A stretch of DNA of 64,000 nucleotides from Lachnospiraceae bacterium (GCA_030524705.1 JAUNGD010000003.1:52127-116126); one strand, 5' to 3'. Counted from the first letter of the stretch, positions 35,823 to 45,076 are shown. Notes: generated from the letters alone by a model not told the origin. Translations and numbers: made by a program.

Positions 35823-37892
35823 TCACGCTTCATCCAGCGGCCTGTTCAGCTCCTCCGTTCCCGGCAGCACGAACCTTCCGTTCTCGATCAGCGTAATCCT
35901 GCTTCCGTCCTGCCGGATCACCTCGATATGCCCGATCTCTTCATACGGAATCGTGATGTCGGTATGACATCCGAAGTATGCCTTTGCGGGATCCTCCTTC
36001 CGCAGCAGGGAAACCTCGTTGTCTCTGGCAATGATCTCCCGGCCGTCCGCATTGTAGACCGGCGTATCCTCCTGCCAGCTGTAGCACGTATCTCCGACTG
36101 CAAAATGCGGCCCCATCTTTTCTGCAATCAGGATCGGAAGCTTATCTGCAATCCCGTATTTCTTTGCCTTCACATACGCAGTGGTGTTCGTGCCGATGGC
36201 AAATTCTCCCAGCGGCAGCGTCTCATGATGATACATGACGTTTTCGAAGAAATATTCGTGATTTTCTTCTGGGGTATCAAAATTGCTGCAGGTGTAATCC
36301 TTTATCATACCGTCCCGGAATTCTACGGCAAGGTCCCGGTAGCTCAGCTCGCCCAGATATACCTGCTTCACATGGAGCAGGCCATTGGTGCCCGTCAGCT
36401 TCGGAGAGGTAAAGACCTCCCCCACCGGAATATTCACGTCCGCCACACAGTTTTCAAACAGCGTCTCCCGGGTGGGATCAGACAGGCCTTTAAGGGCCAC
36501 GGTCAGGTCGGTCCGGTTGCCGTCCTTTCCCTGAATGTGGACTGCCGTTCCCTGATCCAGCGCCTGAATCAGCGTCTGCTGAAGCTTCTGGTACAATTTG
36601 TAATCCAGGGTGTTGATCTTCACCGTTTCCCGGAAGATCTCTTCAAACTGATCCCCGATCTCCGGCACCGGGAAGGCAATGATCGTAAAGCTTCTCTCTT
36701 TTCCTATTATATATTGGTTCGTAAGCTGTGCGGATTCGTTGTCCGCCGCCACGGAAAGCTTCTGCTGCTTCTCGGAAAGGCGGTATGCATCTGCCTTCGT
36801 CTCCGGCACGAAGGGGATTTCTCCGAATACCTCCACCACCGCCGGGCCGCCGTGCTCCCGGGCCAGATCCTTATACGCCTCATACGCCGTCCGCATCACG
36901 CCGAGCTTGCGCTCTATAAAACGCTTGTCCAGATAGATTGCGTTGTCCGCCCTGTGGTCGTAATCAAACTGTTTGTTGGGAACGGCCCCCGTATAGCCGA
37001 TCCGCAGATGCTGGCGCTTGTTGACCGTGCTGACCGCCGCACGGTAAATAACCGGCTGCAGTCCCATTTTTTCGAAGTTCTGAATTGCCCTGCGGATCAT
37101 CCGCTCAAAGCCGAGATTGTAGCGGATATTGACGGTCTTTTTCTTTGAAATATCCTTGCCCCCCATAAGAAAGCCGATCCGGTATCCTTCCGTGTACGTA
37201 TCCGCCATTGCCGCTATCTCTTCTTCAGACAGCGTATTTAAAAACTCTGCCGTCCTCAGCTCATTTTCAGACACGTATTCTCCATACTGATAAAGGTAAC
37301 GCAGATCCCCCAGATCAGAGTCCATAACGATTCGGACGGCAAAATCCAGGGACGGATCCACTGACTCCCGGATCCGGTCTGTCACAAACAGCTCGCTGTA
37401 ATCGCTGGCAAACCAGTATACGATCTGCTGGATTTCTTTATATTCCGGCAGCTCCTCCTGCTCAAAGCAATTGTATATCTCAATGAAAAGCTCCAGCAGT
37501 ACCACCGTTTCCTCCAGCTTCTTTTCAAAGGCATATACAATCATCCCCCGAAGCTCGGCATACAGAAAGCTTAGAATCTTCCCGTGTACATTGCCCAGCA
37601 CCGCCACCGCATAGGCCGGATTGCCGAAGCTTTCCTCATAATGCTCCGGTAAAATGTCGCTGTACAGCTCATGATTGAGGGTTTTCCACTGCTCCAGCGT
37701 GTAACCCTTCGTCTCGCCGGAATCCACCGCCCGCTTCAGTTCTTCCATCTGCACCAGAAACTGCGCCGTTTTTCTGAAATAAACGCAAAAAGGCGCGGGA
37801 ACTGTCTCTTCGGTACAGATTTCATGTATCCGCTCCATTGCCAGACAATACCGCTCCTTCAGATAATCTTCTTTTTTATTCTCCTGTTCCAT
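35823..37892 (-). CDS. M29-family aminopeptidase with a long N-terminal extension
   Basis: The C-terminal 400 residues match thermophilic (M29) metalloaminopeptidases: NIPVGEVFTSP and LPILIAEKMGPHFAVGDT supply Glu and His ligands, and GCHTDITIPYEE gives His and Asp. The N-terminal 270 or so residues are helical and not part of the usual 400-residue enzyme, making this 689-residue protein nearly twice the standard size. Such long forms occur in Clostridia as I recall. Likely cytoplasmic peptide breakdown. Confidence 0.82.
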   Translation of the reverse strand: MEQENKKEDYLKERYCLAMERIHEICTEETVPAPFCVYFRKTAQFLVQMEELKRAVDSGETKGYTLEQWKTLNHELYSDILPEHYEESFGNPAYAVAVLGNVHGKILSFLYAELRGMIVYAFEKKLEETVVLLELFIEIYNCFEQEELPEYKEIQQIVYWFASDYSELFVTDRIRESVDPSLDFAVRIVMDSDLGDLRYLYQYGEYVSENELRTAEFLNTLSEEEIAAMADTYTEGYRIGFLMGGKDISKKKTVNIRYNLGFERMIRRAIQNFEKMGLQPVIYRAAVSTVNKRQHLRIGYTGAVPNKQFDYDHRADNAIYLDKRFIERKLGVMRTAYEAYKDLAREHGGPAVVEVFGEIPFVPETKADAYRLSEKQQKLSVAADNESAQLTNQYIIGKERSFTIIAFPVPEIGDQFEEIFRETVKINTLDYKLYQKLQQTLIQALDQGTAVHIQGKDGNRTDLTVALKGLSDPTRETLFENCVADVNIPVGEVFTSPKLTGTNGLLHVKQVYLGELSYRDLAVEFRDGMIKDYTCSNFDTPEENHEYFFENVMYHHETLPLGEFAIGTNTTAYVKAKKYGIADKLPILIAEKMGPHFAVGDTCYSWQEDTPVYNADGREIIARDNEVSLLRKEDPAKAYFGCHTDITIPYEEIGHIEVIRQDGSRITLIENGRFVLPGTEELNRPLDEA

Positions 37893-37998
37893 TCTGACCT
37901 CCTTGCTCGTGTCCTCCTCTTCCCTCGGAAAATCAGGAAATCCGGCCGCATGCCGCAGCCTGATTCACGCCTCCGCGAAAAATACGGTTCTGGCAAAT

Positions 37999-38322
37999 TT
38001 ACATATTCACCAGACCGATACACACGATAAAAAACCATCCTGCAATAGAAATTGTGCTGAGAATCGTCCCCAGCTTGCTGCAAAAATAGGATTTGCACTC
38101 ATCCTTAAAACCGATAAAGCCATACCGCAGACCGCAGAACGCCATCACAATGCCGGCAAATCCCATCGCTCCGATCCATGTATTGGCCTGTCCCTTCATA
38201 ATAAAAGAAATAAAAAGCAAAATCAGCAGTACCATAAAGGATGCCACACTGAGTACCGCCGATGCAATGCTGTTCGCTGAATATTTTTTCTCTACAAACG
38301 AATAAACCTGTCGTTTTGCCAT
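37999..38322 (-). CDS. Small membrane protein, DUF6142-like
   Basis: A 107-residue protein with three hydrophobic helices after a charged N-terminus MAKRQVYSFVEKKYSANS. Layout and segments such as GLRYGFIGFKDE recall the Lachnospiraceae family called DUF6142; that label is from memory. Function unknown. It lies 9 bp after the vanZ-like gene, in one transcript. Confidence 0.65.
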   Translation of the reverse strand: MAKRQVYSFVEKKYSANSIASAVLSVASFMVLLILLFISFIMKGQANTWIGAMGFAGIVMAFCGLRYGFIGFKDECKSYFCSKLGTILSTISIAGWFFIVCIGLVNM

Positions 38323-38331
38323 AATATCTCC

Positions 38332-38799
38332 TTACTGTCTTTTCTCGATCCGAAAATACCATCTGCTGGTAACCCAAAAGACTATGTATCCCAGCAGGCC
38401 GCCCAGAGTATTTAAAATAATGTCGTCCACATCAAAACAGCCCACCTGAAAAATAAGCTGGGATACTTCGATCAGTGCGCTTACCTCAAAACTCAGCAGC
38501 ACGGCCTTCCAGGCCTTCCGAACATTCCTGGACAGAATCGGAAGCAGTGCCCCGAAGGGCATAAAACCGATCACATTCCCTGCCAGATTCAAAAATACTG
38601 CGCGGAATCCCAGTATCTCCCAATAGGTCAAATATCTTCGGATCTCCCGAAAAGGACAGAGATTGTAATTGTACGCCATACCGGCCGCGCCTCTTCCGTA
38701 TTCTTCAGACAAAAACAGGAAATAAATCAGTCCTGCCATATAGACAAAAAACAGGCACGCACCGGATATTTTTATGCTTTTACGAATTGCCGCGGTCAT
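38332..38799 (-). CDS. VanZ-like family membrane protein
   Basis: The 155-residue protein has four helices with the VanZ-like pattern YNLCPFREIRRYL, NLAGNVIGFMPFGALLP and FDVDDIILNTLGGLLGY. VanZ itself gives low-level teicoplanin resistance; most relatives have no known role, and no glycopeptide-resistance genes are here. Its ATG overlaps the stop of the upstream small gene in TGATG, giving translational coupling. Confidence 0.85.
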   Translation of the reverse strand: MTAAIRKSIKISGACLFFVYMAGLIYFLFLSEEYGRGAAGMAYNYNLCPFREIRRYLTYWEILGFRAVFLNLAGNVIGFMPFGALLPILSRNVRKAWKAVLLSFEVSALIEVSQLIFQVGCFDVDDIILNTLGGLLGYIVFWVTSRWYFRIEKRQ

Positions 38800-38951
38800 C
38801 AGATCATCAAATCATCCTTGCTTTTGATTAATTTTGCTCCGCTGACCAACAGAAGTACGCCGGAGGTAACTCCCGTGACAATGATCACAATTCCCATCAC
38901 AAGATTGGAAATCCCGGCATTTGCAACAGTCTTAAATACTTTTTCATTCAT
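38799..38951 (-). CDS. 50-residue single-helix membrane protein
   Basis: The short protein starts MNEKVFKTVANAG, has one long hydrophobic helix with two Gly-Val-rich halves (about residues 16-40), and ends KLIKSKDDLMI. ATG 38951 is preferred to the longer frame because AAGGAA/AGGTG lies upstream and the extension is unlike the rest. I do not know its function. It is coupled to the vanZ-like gene by a one-base stop/start overlap. Confidence 0.6.
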   Translation of the reverse strand: MNEKVFKTVANAGISNLVMGIVIIVTGVTSGVLLLVSGAKLIKSKDDLMI

Positions 38952-39032
38952 AGCAGCACCTATTCCTTTCCAGCTTCGGGCAGCGGTAATCCCTCTGCCC
39001 GGCACATCGTTTCACACTATTCTTCAGATAAA

Positions 39033-39710
39033 TTATGCGCCATACTTCTCATAATATGCATCAATGGCAGCTTTCAGCTCATCGTTTATCACGATTCTTC
39101 CCTGGCACTCCCTGTTGTAGAGATGTTCCACTACCTCCTTCATCGTGACGATGGCTGCCGTCTCAAAGCCATACAGATCCTTTACTTCAGCCAGCGCGCA
39201 TTTTTCGCCGCCCTTGCCGACCTCCATGCGGTCCAGAGAGACCATCAGTCCCACGATCCTTACATCTGCCGCTCCCTTCACCTTGGGAACCGTCTCTTCC
39301 ATGGATTTTCCTGACGTCGTTACATCCTCGATCATCACCACGCGGTCGCCGTCCTTCAAAGCGCTTCCCAGAAAGCTTCCCTTGTCCGCTCCGTGGTCCT
39401 TCTCCTCCTTGCGGTCGGAGCAATAACGGATCTCCTTTCCGTACAATTCGCTGAATGCAATGGCCGTCACCACACTCAGGGGAATTCCCTTGTAGGCCGG
39501 TCCGAAGAGCACATCAAAATCGTCACCGTATTTGCTGTAAATCGCTTTTGCATAGTACTCACCCAGCTTTTTCAGCTGTGAGCCCGTCACATACGCCCCG
39601 GCATTCATAAAAAACGGGGACTTTCTGCCGCTCTTTAATGTAAAATCGCCAAATTTGAGCACATTGCTCTCCACCATGAACTCAATAAATTCCTGCTTGT
39701 ATGCTTCCAT
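39033..39710 (-). CDS. pyrE: Orotate phosphoribosyltransferase
   Basis: PyrE joins orotate to PRPP to form OMP. The 225-residue protein has the N-terminal FGDFTLKSGRKSPFF, GPAYKGIPLSVVTA and the PRPP loop VMIEDVTTSGKS. ATG 39710 has AGGAGG 10 nt upstream; the in-frame TTG at 39719 is too close to it. It is the last gene of pyrF-K-D-E. Confidence 0.96.
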   Translation of the reverse strand: MEAYKQEFIEFMVESNVLKFGDFTLKSGRKSPFFMNAGAYVTGSQLKKLGEYYAKAIYSKYGDDFDVLFGPAYKGIPLSVVTAIAFSELYGKEIRYCSDRKEEKDHGADKGSFLGSALKDGDRVVMIEDVTTSGKSMEETVPKVKGAADVRIVGLMVSLDRMEVGKGGEKCALAEVKDLYGFETAAIVTMKEVVEHLYNRECQGRIVINDELKAAIDAYYEKYGA

Positions 39711-39770
39711 ATCCTTCAAACCTCCTGCTTCTAAGGATTTCGTTGTATTCTGCCGTACATTTTTGCGGCC

Positions 39771-40679
39771 TCAGTGTACCGCGCCGATCAGCTCGTTGAT
39801 ATCCTCTATCTTCTGTCTTTCCATATAATCTGCAATACCGTCGATCACTTCAACCGTAGCCAGCGGATTGCGGAAATTTGCAGTTCCCACCGCCACTGCC
39901 GCAGCTCCTGCAAGAATAAATTCCAGGGCGTCCTCTGCCGTGGCAATTCCTCCCATACCGATAATCGGAATCGAGATTGCCTGAGCCGTCTGATAGACCA
40001 TCCGCACCGCGATCGGATGCACCGCTGGGCCGGATACGCCGGCCGTTTTGTTCGCAATGGCAAAGGTCCTCCGGTTAATGTCTATTTTCATACCCGTCAG
40101 GGTATTAATCATGGAAACCGCATCCGCGCCGCCGGCCTCGGCCGCCCGGGCAATCTCCGTGATGTCCGTAACGTTCGGGCTGAGCTTCATAATCACCGGC
40201 TGCTTTGCCCGGCGCTTCACCTCCCGGGTGATCTCCTCCACCGTCCTCGGGTTCTGTCCGAAGGCAATGCCGCCGCAGCGCACATTCGGGCAGGAAATAT
40301 TGATCTCCAGCATGTCAACGCGCTTTTCCTGCGCCAGCCGCTCCACCACCTCACAGTATTCTTCAGTAGAATGACCGCAGACATTTACAATCACCTTCGT
40401 ATCATATTTTTCAAGGAATGGCAGATCCCTGGAACAGAAGGTATCAATTCCCGGGTTCTGCAGGCCGATGGCATTCATCATACCGCCGCGGATCTCCGCA
40501 ATGCGGGGCGTCGGATTGCCCGGCCAGGGTACGTTGGCTACCCCCTTCGTCACCACGGCTCCCAACCTGGAGAGATCCACAAAATCACTGTATTCCATCC
40601 CGGAACCAAAGGTGCCGGAAGCTGTCATGACCGGATTCTTAAATTCTACTCCGGCAATGTTTACTTTCATATTATACAT
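39771..40679 (-). CDS. pyrD: Dihydroorotate dehydrogenase, class 1B catalytic subunit
   Basis: The 302-residue FMN protein oxidises dihydroorotate and passes electrons to PyrK. Marks are NPVMTASGTFGSGMEY, INISCPNVRCGG with the class 1 catalytic Cys, and GGADAVSMINTLTGMKI. Pairing with pyrK defines the NAD-linked class 1B. CAGGAG precedes ATG 40679. An array of five 16-bp repeats separates it from pyrK. Confidence 0.96.
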   Translation of the reverse strand: MYNMKVNIAGVEFKNPVMTASGTFGSGMEYSDFVDLSRLGAVVTKGVANVPWPGNPTPRIAEIRGGMMNAIGLQNPGIDTFCSRDLPFLEKYDTKVIVNVCGHSTEEYCEVVERLAQEKRVDMLEINISCPNVRCGGIAFGQNPRTVEEITREVKRRAKQPVIMKLSPNVTDITEIARAAEAGGADAVSMINTLTGMKIDINRRTFAIANKTAGVSGPAVHPIAVRMVYQTAQAISIPIIGMGGIATAEDALEFILAGAAAVAVGTANFRNPLATVEVIDGIADYMERQKIEDINELIGAVH

Positions 40680-40706
40680 AATCTGTCTCCTGAACTGTAG
40701 CTACAT

Positions 40707-40786
40707 CTGCCGCACTTTTTGTCTGCTGCAATTTTTATCTGCCGTACTTTTCGTCCGGCGCATTTTTCATTTGCTGTGCGTTTCTC
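40707..40786. repeat. Five 16-bp tandem repeats between pyrK and pyrD
   Basis: Copies start exactly at 40707, 40723, 40739, 40755 and 40771, each 16 bp, with a pattern like CTGCCGCACTTTTTGT. The last copy ends on the pyrK stop codon. Divergence among copies is moderate. Confidence 0.75.
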
Positions 40787-41565
40787 TATAGCTCGATGTC
40801 TTCGGCATTGAACACCGGCCCTTCCTTGCAGATACGCTTGTTATGCACTCTGGAATGCTCATCCATCTCCTTTGATTTGCAGACGCAGGCAAGGCACGCT
40901 CCGATGCCGCAGGCCATGCGCTCCTCCATGGAAAGCCAGCATTCGATTCCATGCTCCTGGGCGTACGCCTTGACCGCCCGAAGCATCGGCGTCGGCCCGC
41001 AGGCGTAAATCACATCCGCATTCAGCCCGTTCTCCCGAATGCAGTCCAATACGTTTCCCTTCGTCCCGGCACTGCCGTCCTCCGTCGCCAGATATAGCGC
41101 ACCGTTCTTTTTCAATTCTTCTGTCAGAAACAGCTCGTCCCGGTATCCGACTACTGCCTGTACCTCTCCGCGTATTTCCTTCGAAAGCTGTACCATCGGC
41201 GGAATACCGATCCCGCCGCCTATCAGAAAGGCTTTCTTTCCCTCCGGGCACCGTTCCAGCGGAAATCCGTTCCCCAGAGGCCCCAAAATCTCAAGACTGT
41301 CTCCCGGAACGCAGCGGCTGAACTCCTCCGTGCCCTTTCCTGCTACGCGGTATACGATCCTGAGCGCATTTTTTTCTTTGTCCGTCTCGCAGATGCTGAT
41401 GGGCCTCGGAAGCATCCGGCCGGAATCCTTGCTGTACACAGAAATAAACTGTCCCGGCACAGCCGCTGCCGCAATCTGCTCCGTCTGCAGCCACATGCTG
41501 AATATCTGGCCCGCAATCTGTTCCTGAGAAAGAACGACCGCCTGTTCTTTGAATTTTTCTGTCAT
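40786..41565 (-). CDS. pyrK: Dihydroorotate dehydrogenase electron transfer subunit
   Basis: PyrK carries FAD and a 2Fe-2S cluster and links PyrD to NAD. The 259-residue protein shows MLPRPISICE (FAD), GGGIGIPPMVQLSKEI (NAD) and the cluster motif CGIGACLACVC near the C-terminus with a further Cys in KRICKEGPVF. It starts 10 bp after pyrF. Confidence 0.96.
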   Translation of the reverse strand: MTEKFKEQAVVLSQEQIAGQIFSMWLQTEQIAAAAVPGQFISVYSKDSGRMLPRPISICETDKEKNALRIVYRVAGKGTEEFSRCVPGDSLEILGPLGNGFPLERCPEGKKAFLIGGGIGIPPMVQLSKEIRGEVQAVVGYRDELFLTEELKKNGALYLATEDGSAGTKGNVLDCIRENGLNADVIYACGPTPMLRAVKAYAQEHGIECWLSMEERMACGIGACLACVCKSKEMDEHSRVHNKRICKEGPVFNAEDIEL

Positions 41566-41575
41566 CCTGTACTCC

Positions 41576-42502
41576 TTACCGGCTCTGAAGCGCGCCGTTG
41601 ATATCCTCTATCATATCCAGCACTGCCTGACGGCTGGCCTTTGCAAAATTCTCAGCGCCGAAGGCTGCATATTTTTCCTGCTTATATGCCGCAATAATGC
41701 CCCGGGAGGAATTTACGATCGCTCCGAGGCCATCCTCATTGAAATAAGGAACGAGATCCGCCGCTTTGCCGCCCTGTGCGCCGTAGCCCGGCACAAGAAT
41801 GAAGGATTTCGGCATCACCTTACGCAGTACCTTTCCCATCTCTGGGTACGTAGCGCCCACAACGGCTCCCACGTAGCTGTAGTCCTCACCCATGCAGGAA
41901 TCAGCCCACTCGGCAACCTTTTCACCCACCAACTCATACAGCGGCCTGCCGTCTACAAGGCGGTCCTGAAACTCACCGCTGGAAGGATTGGAGGTCTTGA
42001 CCAGAATAAACAGCCCCTTCTTTTCCTCCTTACATACCTCAATAAAGGGCTTGATACCATCCGTTCCAAGATAGGGATTCACCGTGGCAAAATCCTCTCC
42101 GAAGGGTGTCAGGATCCGGCTTCCCACCTTGACCTTTCCGAGATGTGCGGTGGCATACGCCGCAGAAGTAGAACCGATGTCCCCGCGCTTCACATCGCCA
42201 ATCACCACCAGACCCTTGTCCTTGCAATAATCCACTGTCCTTTTAAAGGCCTCAAGCCCCGGAATTCCAAACTGCTCATACATCGCAATCTGCGGCTTTA
42301 CCGCCGGGATCAGATCATAGACCTCATCTACAATAGCTTTGTTGTACTGCCACACTGCCTCGGCAGCCCCCTCCAGCGTCTCGCCGAACTCTTCAAACAC
42401 CTTTTTCGTAATATGCTCCGGGATGAATCCCATCATCGGGTCCAGCCCCACCACTACAGGCGCATTTGTTTTTCTGATGTTTGCGATCAGTTTTTGAATC
42501 AT
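41576..42502 (-). CDS. pyrF: Orotidine 5'-phosphate decarboxylase
   Basis: PyrF converts OMP to UMP. The 308-residue form belongs to the long branch of OMP decarboxylases: VVGLDPMMGFIP near the N-terminus, IGDVKRGDIGSTSAAYA with the catalytic Lys/Asp set, and LVPGYGAQGG. It is the first gene of the operon, behind a near-consensus promoter. Confidence 0.96.
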   Translation of the reverse strand: MIQKLIANIRKTNAPVVVGLDPMMGFIPEHITKKVFEEFGETLEGAAEAVWQYNKAIVDEVYDLIPAVKPQIAMYEQFGIPGLEAFKRTVDYCKDKGLVVIGDVKRGDIGSTSAAYATAHLGKVKVGSRILTPFGEDFATVNPYLGTDGIKPFIEVCKEEKKGLFILVKTSNPSSGEFQDRLVDGRPLYELVGEKVAEWADSCMGEDYSYVGAVVGATYPEMGKVLRKVMPKSFILVPGYGAQGGKAADLVPYFNEDGLGAIVNSSRGIIAAYKQEKYAAFGAENFAKASRQAVLDMIEDINGALQSR

Positions 42503-42574
42503 GACTCTCCTCCGTCTCTCTTTTCAATCATTTTGTATCTTTTCAGGAGCAATCCTCTCCCAAAGGTTCAGCAT

Positions 42575-42603
42575 ATTCTAACATATGAATATACTGCCTG
42601 CAA
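42575..42603 (-). promoter_or_regulatory. Promoter of pyrF-K-D-E
   Basis: TTGCAG (42603-42598), a 17-nt spacer and TAGAAT (42580-42575). The leader of about 65 nt has no visible PyrR attenuator. Confidence 0.75.
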
Positions 42604-42611
42604 GTCCAACG

Positions 42612-43394
42612 TCAGCGCTTTCCCCGGAAATAAGCCGCCGCATATTTCGCCACGCCGTTCACTGCGTAGGCGCAGAATAAAGCTCCCGCCGCAGCCCGGC
42701 CAAATCCTGCATACCGGTACGCAGAATACGTCATCCTGGCAGATTTCAGCTTGCTGCCGGATTTGCCGCTGGCCGTCAGCCTGTACTTAAGCAGCGGTTC
42801 GTTGATTGCTGCTGCCCGGCCGTATTTTTTCAGAATCCCCAGCCAGGTAATATAATCCTCATGGCTGTCTTCATGAGTCATGGGAAATTCCCTGGCCACC
42901 TTTGTCTCCAGCAGCACAGAAGAACAGTTGATGCAGTTGTGAAGCAGCAAAGAACGGTAGGTTATCCGCTCCCGCACCCCGATGATCCTGCCTGTCAGCT
43001 CTCCCTGGGGAGTCACCAGCTCCCGGGCCGTTGAGCACAGCACCACGTTTTCCTGTTCCATCCTCGCAAGCTGCTTTTTCAGCTTGTCCTTTTCCCACCA
43101 GTCATCTGCATCCAGAAAGGCAACGTACCGTCCCCGGGCCATCTGAACCCCCCGGTTCCTGGTGGCCGCAGCCCCGAGATTCTCTTCGTTTTTTAAATAC
43201 CGCACCCGGGGCACTTCCCGGTACTTTTCCATCACCGTATCCAGCTCGTCCGGGGACCGGTCGTTCAGCACCAGAACCTCCAGGGGCACCTCCTGCATCA
43301 GCGCAGAGTCAATGGCCCTCTGTATCGTAGCCGCACAGCAGTACGCCGGCATTATCACTGACACCAGTATCTGCTCCGATCCGTTATTTTCCAT
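42612..43394 (-). CDS. Family 2 glycosyltransferase
   Basis: The 260-residue GT-A enzyme starts VSVIMPAYCCAATIQRAIDS, with nucleotide-sugar site residues in LEVLVLNDRSPDELD and the metal motif FLDADDWWEKDKL. It transfers a sugar from a nucleotide donor onto a cell-surface glycan; donor and acceptor are unknown. It overlaps the end of the upstream sugar-phosphate transferase gene by 11 bp, so both likely work on the same undecaprenyl-linked glycan. Confidence 0.9.
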   Translation of the reverse strand: MENNGSEQILVSVIMPAYCCAATIQRAIDSALMQEVPLEVLVLNDRSPDELDTVMEKYREVPRVRYLKNEENLGAAATRNRGVQMARGRYVAFLDADDWWEKDKLKKQLARMEQENVVLCSTARELVTPQGELTGRIIGVRERITYRSLLLHNCINCSSVLLETKVAREFPMTHEDSHEDYITWLGILKKYGRAAAINEPLLKYRLTASGKSGSKLKSARMTYSAYRYAGFGRAAAGALFCAYAVNGVAKYAAAYFRGKR

Positions 43395-44874
43395 TTCCCG
43401 CCCTCTTCTGCTGATTTTTATTTTGTTGGTTTTTATTGTGCATCTTTTTATTTTTCTGCTTTTCGTTCTGCTGATTTTCGTTTTCTTCTTTTTTGATTCT
43501 TTCTTTTCCGCCAGTGGCAGCCGTGGTCTGCCACTGCTCCACGCCCTCCGTATTTTCCTTCTGGAAAAGAATCTTGATCGTTGTGGCGATCAGCTGAAGA
43601 TCCAGAAGAAATGAATAATTCTCAATATACGTCAGATCCAGCTTCAGCTTATCATAGGGCGTCGTATTGTATTTCCCGTATACCTGTGCGTAGCCCGTCA
43701 ATCCGGCCTTTACCTTCAGGCGGTACGCAAACTCCGGGATCTCCTTCGTATACTCTGCCGCGATCTCCGGGCGCTCCGGACGCGGCCCCACCAGAGACAT
43801 ATCCCCTTTTATGATGTTGAAGAGCTGCGGCAGCTCATCAAAATGAATATTCCGAAGCACCTTTCCCACAGGAGTCACCCTGCTGTCCCCCTTCATGGCA
43901 AGACGGGCGCCCTGCTTTTCCGAATCCACCCGCATACTGCGGAATTTATAGACCATAAATACCTTCCCATCTTTGGTCAGGCGCTCCTGTTTATATAAGA
44001 CCGGTCCTCCGTCATAGCCCTTAACCAGAAGCGCAATCAGCAGGAACAGCGGGGACAGGACGATAAACATGGCCACCGAGCAGATTACGTCAAAAATCCG
44101 CTTGATCACCTGCTTTTCCACCGTCAGCCCGCAGTTTCGGAATAACAGAAGCGGAGTGTCAAACATGTGGATCTTCTCAGAGCTCATAATCATAATATCC
44201 GAAATTTTTGGCTGGCAGTAGCAGCGCCTGTTGTTTTCAAAGCAATATTTCAAATACATATTTCTCTCATGGGACGGAATATCTCCGATCATAACAGCCT
44301 GATGCTTCAGGATCTCCTCTTTGATCCGTTCCTCCCCCTCCTTCAGAGAGATGGTCCCCGATATAATGTATTTGTCCCGGCGGCCTTCCATTTTCCGCAT
44401 CAGAGGCTTTGGGCTGAATTTTCCGTAAATAAGCAATACTTTGTGAGGCGGATAAATGCGGGTATAGATCAGCCGCATAAAAAGCACCCACAGGATCACC
44501 GCTGCCAGGTTAAACGCTGTCACCCGCAGAATCGGTTCAATGTGCTGCAGGAATCTCCAGCGACCGATCAGAGCCAGCTGAATGTAAGCGACAACATTTA
44601 CCAAAAGCACCGAAAAAATCTGGGACAGCAGTACATCCAGAACACGCTGGTATCCTACCTTAAAGGCAGAAAAAAGCTTTGATATCAAAATCACCATCAG
44701 CGCATACAGCGCGATCAGCGCCCAATGCCCCCAGTATCCGTATCTTCTTCCGATAATTTCTTTTACGTGATATTCGTGAAACCACGCATATGCAAAAGCT
44801 CCCGTTTGAATCGCAACGATCAGAACCGAAGCCAAAAACATGATCAGCCTTTTATACTGTTCTCTCTTTCTCAA
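43384..44874 (-). CDS. Undecaprenyl-phosphate sugar phosphotransferase (WbaP/WcaJ type)
   Basis: The polyprenyl glycosylphosphotransferase starts glycan assembly by moving a sugar phosphate to undecaprenyl phosphate. It has about four N-terminal helices, a CoA-binding-like region, another helix, and the catalytic core with YKFRSMRVDSEK, FDELPQLFNIIKGDMSLVGP and the final helix region. The last 35 residues are almost only Asn, Lys, Gln and Glu. The start is TTG 44874 (496 residues): AGGAG lies 9 nt before it, whereas the ATG at 44949 would sit in the promoter. Confidence 0.88.
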   Translation of the reverse strand: MRKREQYKRLIMFLASVLIVAIQTGAFAYAWFHEYHVKEIIGRRYGYWGHWALIALYALMVILISKLFSAFKVGYQRVLDVLLSQIFSVLLVNVVAYIQLALIGRWRFLQHIEPILRVTAFNLAAVILWVLFMRLIYTRIYPPHKVLLIYGKFSPKPLMRKMEGRRDKYIISGTISLKEGEERIKEEILKHQAVMIGDIPSHERNMYLKYCFENNRRCYCQPKISDIMIMSSEKIHMFDTPLLLFRNCGLTVEKQVIKRIFDVICSVAMFIVLSPLFLLIALLVKGYDGGPVLYKQERLTKDGKVFMVYKFRSMRVDSEKQGARLAMKGDSRVTPVGKVLRNIHFDELPQLFNIIKGDMSLVGPRPERPEIAAEYTKEIPEFAYRLKVKAGLTGYAQVYGKYNTTPYDKLKLDLTYIENYSFLLDLQLIATTIKILFQKENTEGVEQWQTTAATGGKERIKKEENENQQNEKQKNKKMHNKNQQNKNQQKRAGNGK

Positions 44875-44951
44875 TTTGTTACACTCCTCTTTTGTTAAGA
44901 TCAGGGGAAAGAACCAGATCCACCTTCCACTCACCGGCCCTTTAATCATTT

Positions 44952-44980
44952 ATTATAAAACACTTCATAAAAAATAACAA
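44952..44980 (-). promoter_or_regulatory. Promoter of the glycan gene pair
   Basis: TTGTTA (44980-44975), a 17-nt spacer and TATAAT (44957-44952), about 78 nt before the TTG start. Confidence 0.78.
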
Positions 44981-45046
44981 CCTTAAAGGTCTGGTTCATA
45001 TTTTTTTCATTTTGTGATATCCGTTTTTCGTACCTTATTCTTATAG

Positions 45047-45060
45047 AAATCTTAAGATTT
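45047..45060. promoter_or_regulatory. 14-bp perfect palindrome between divergent promoters
   Basis: AAATCTTAAGATTT lies 17 bp before the -35 of the L,D-transpeptidase promoter and about 67 bp from the opposing one. It could be an operator. Confidence 0.35.
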
Positions 45061-45076
45061 TTTCTCATAAGCCTGC

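Noticed and set aside
35928-37148. 406-codon plus-strand frame
   Set aside because: It lies antisense inside the M29 aminopeptidase gene, whose motifs are clear; long antisense frames are expected at this base composition.
41549-42790. 413-codon plus-strand frame
   Set aside because: Antisense to pyrF and parts of its neighbours, all firmly identified.
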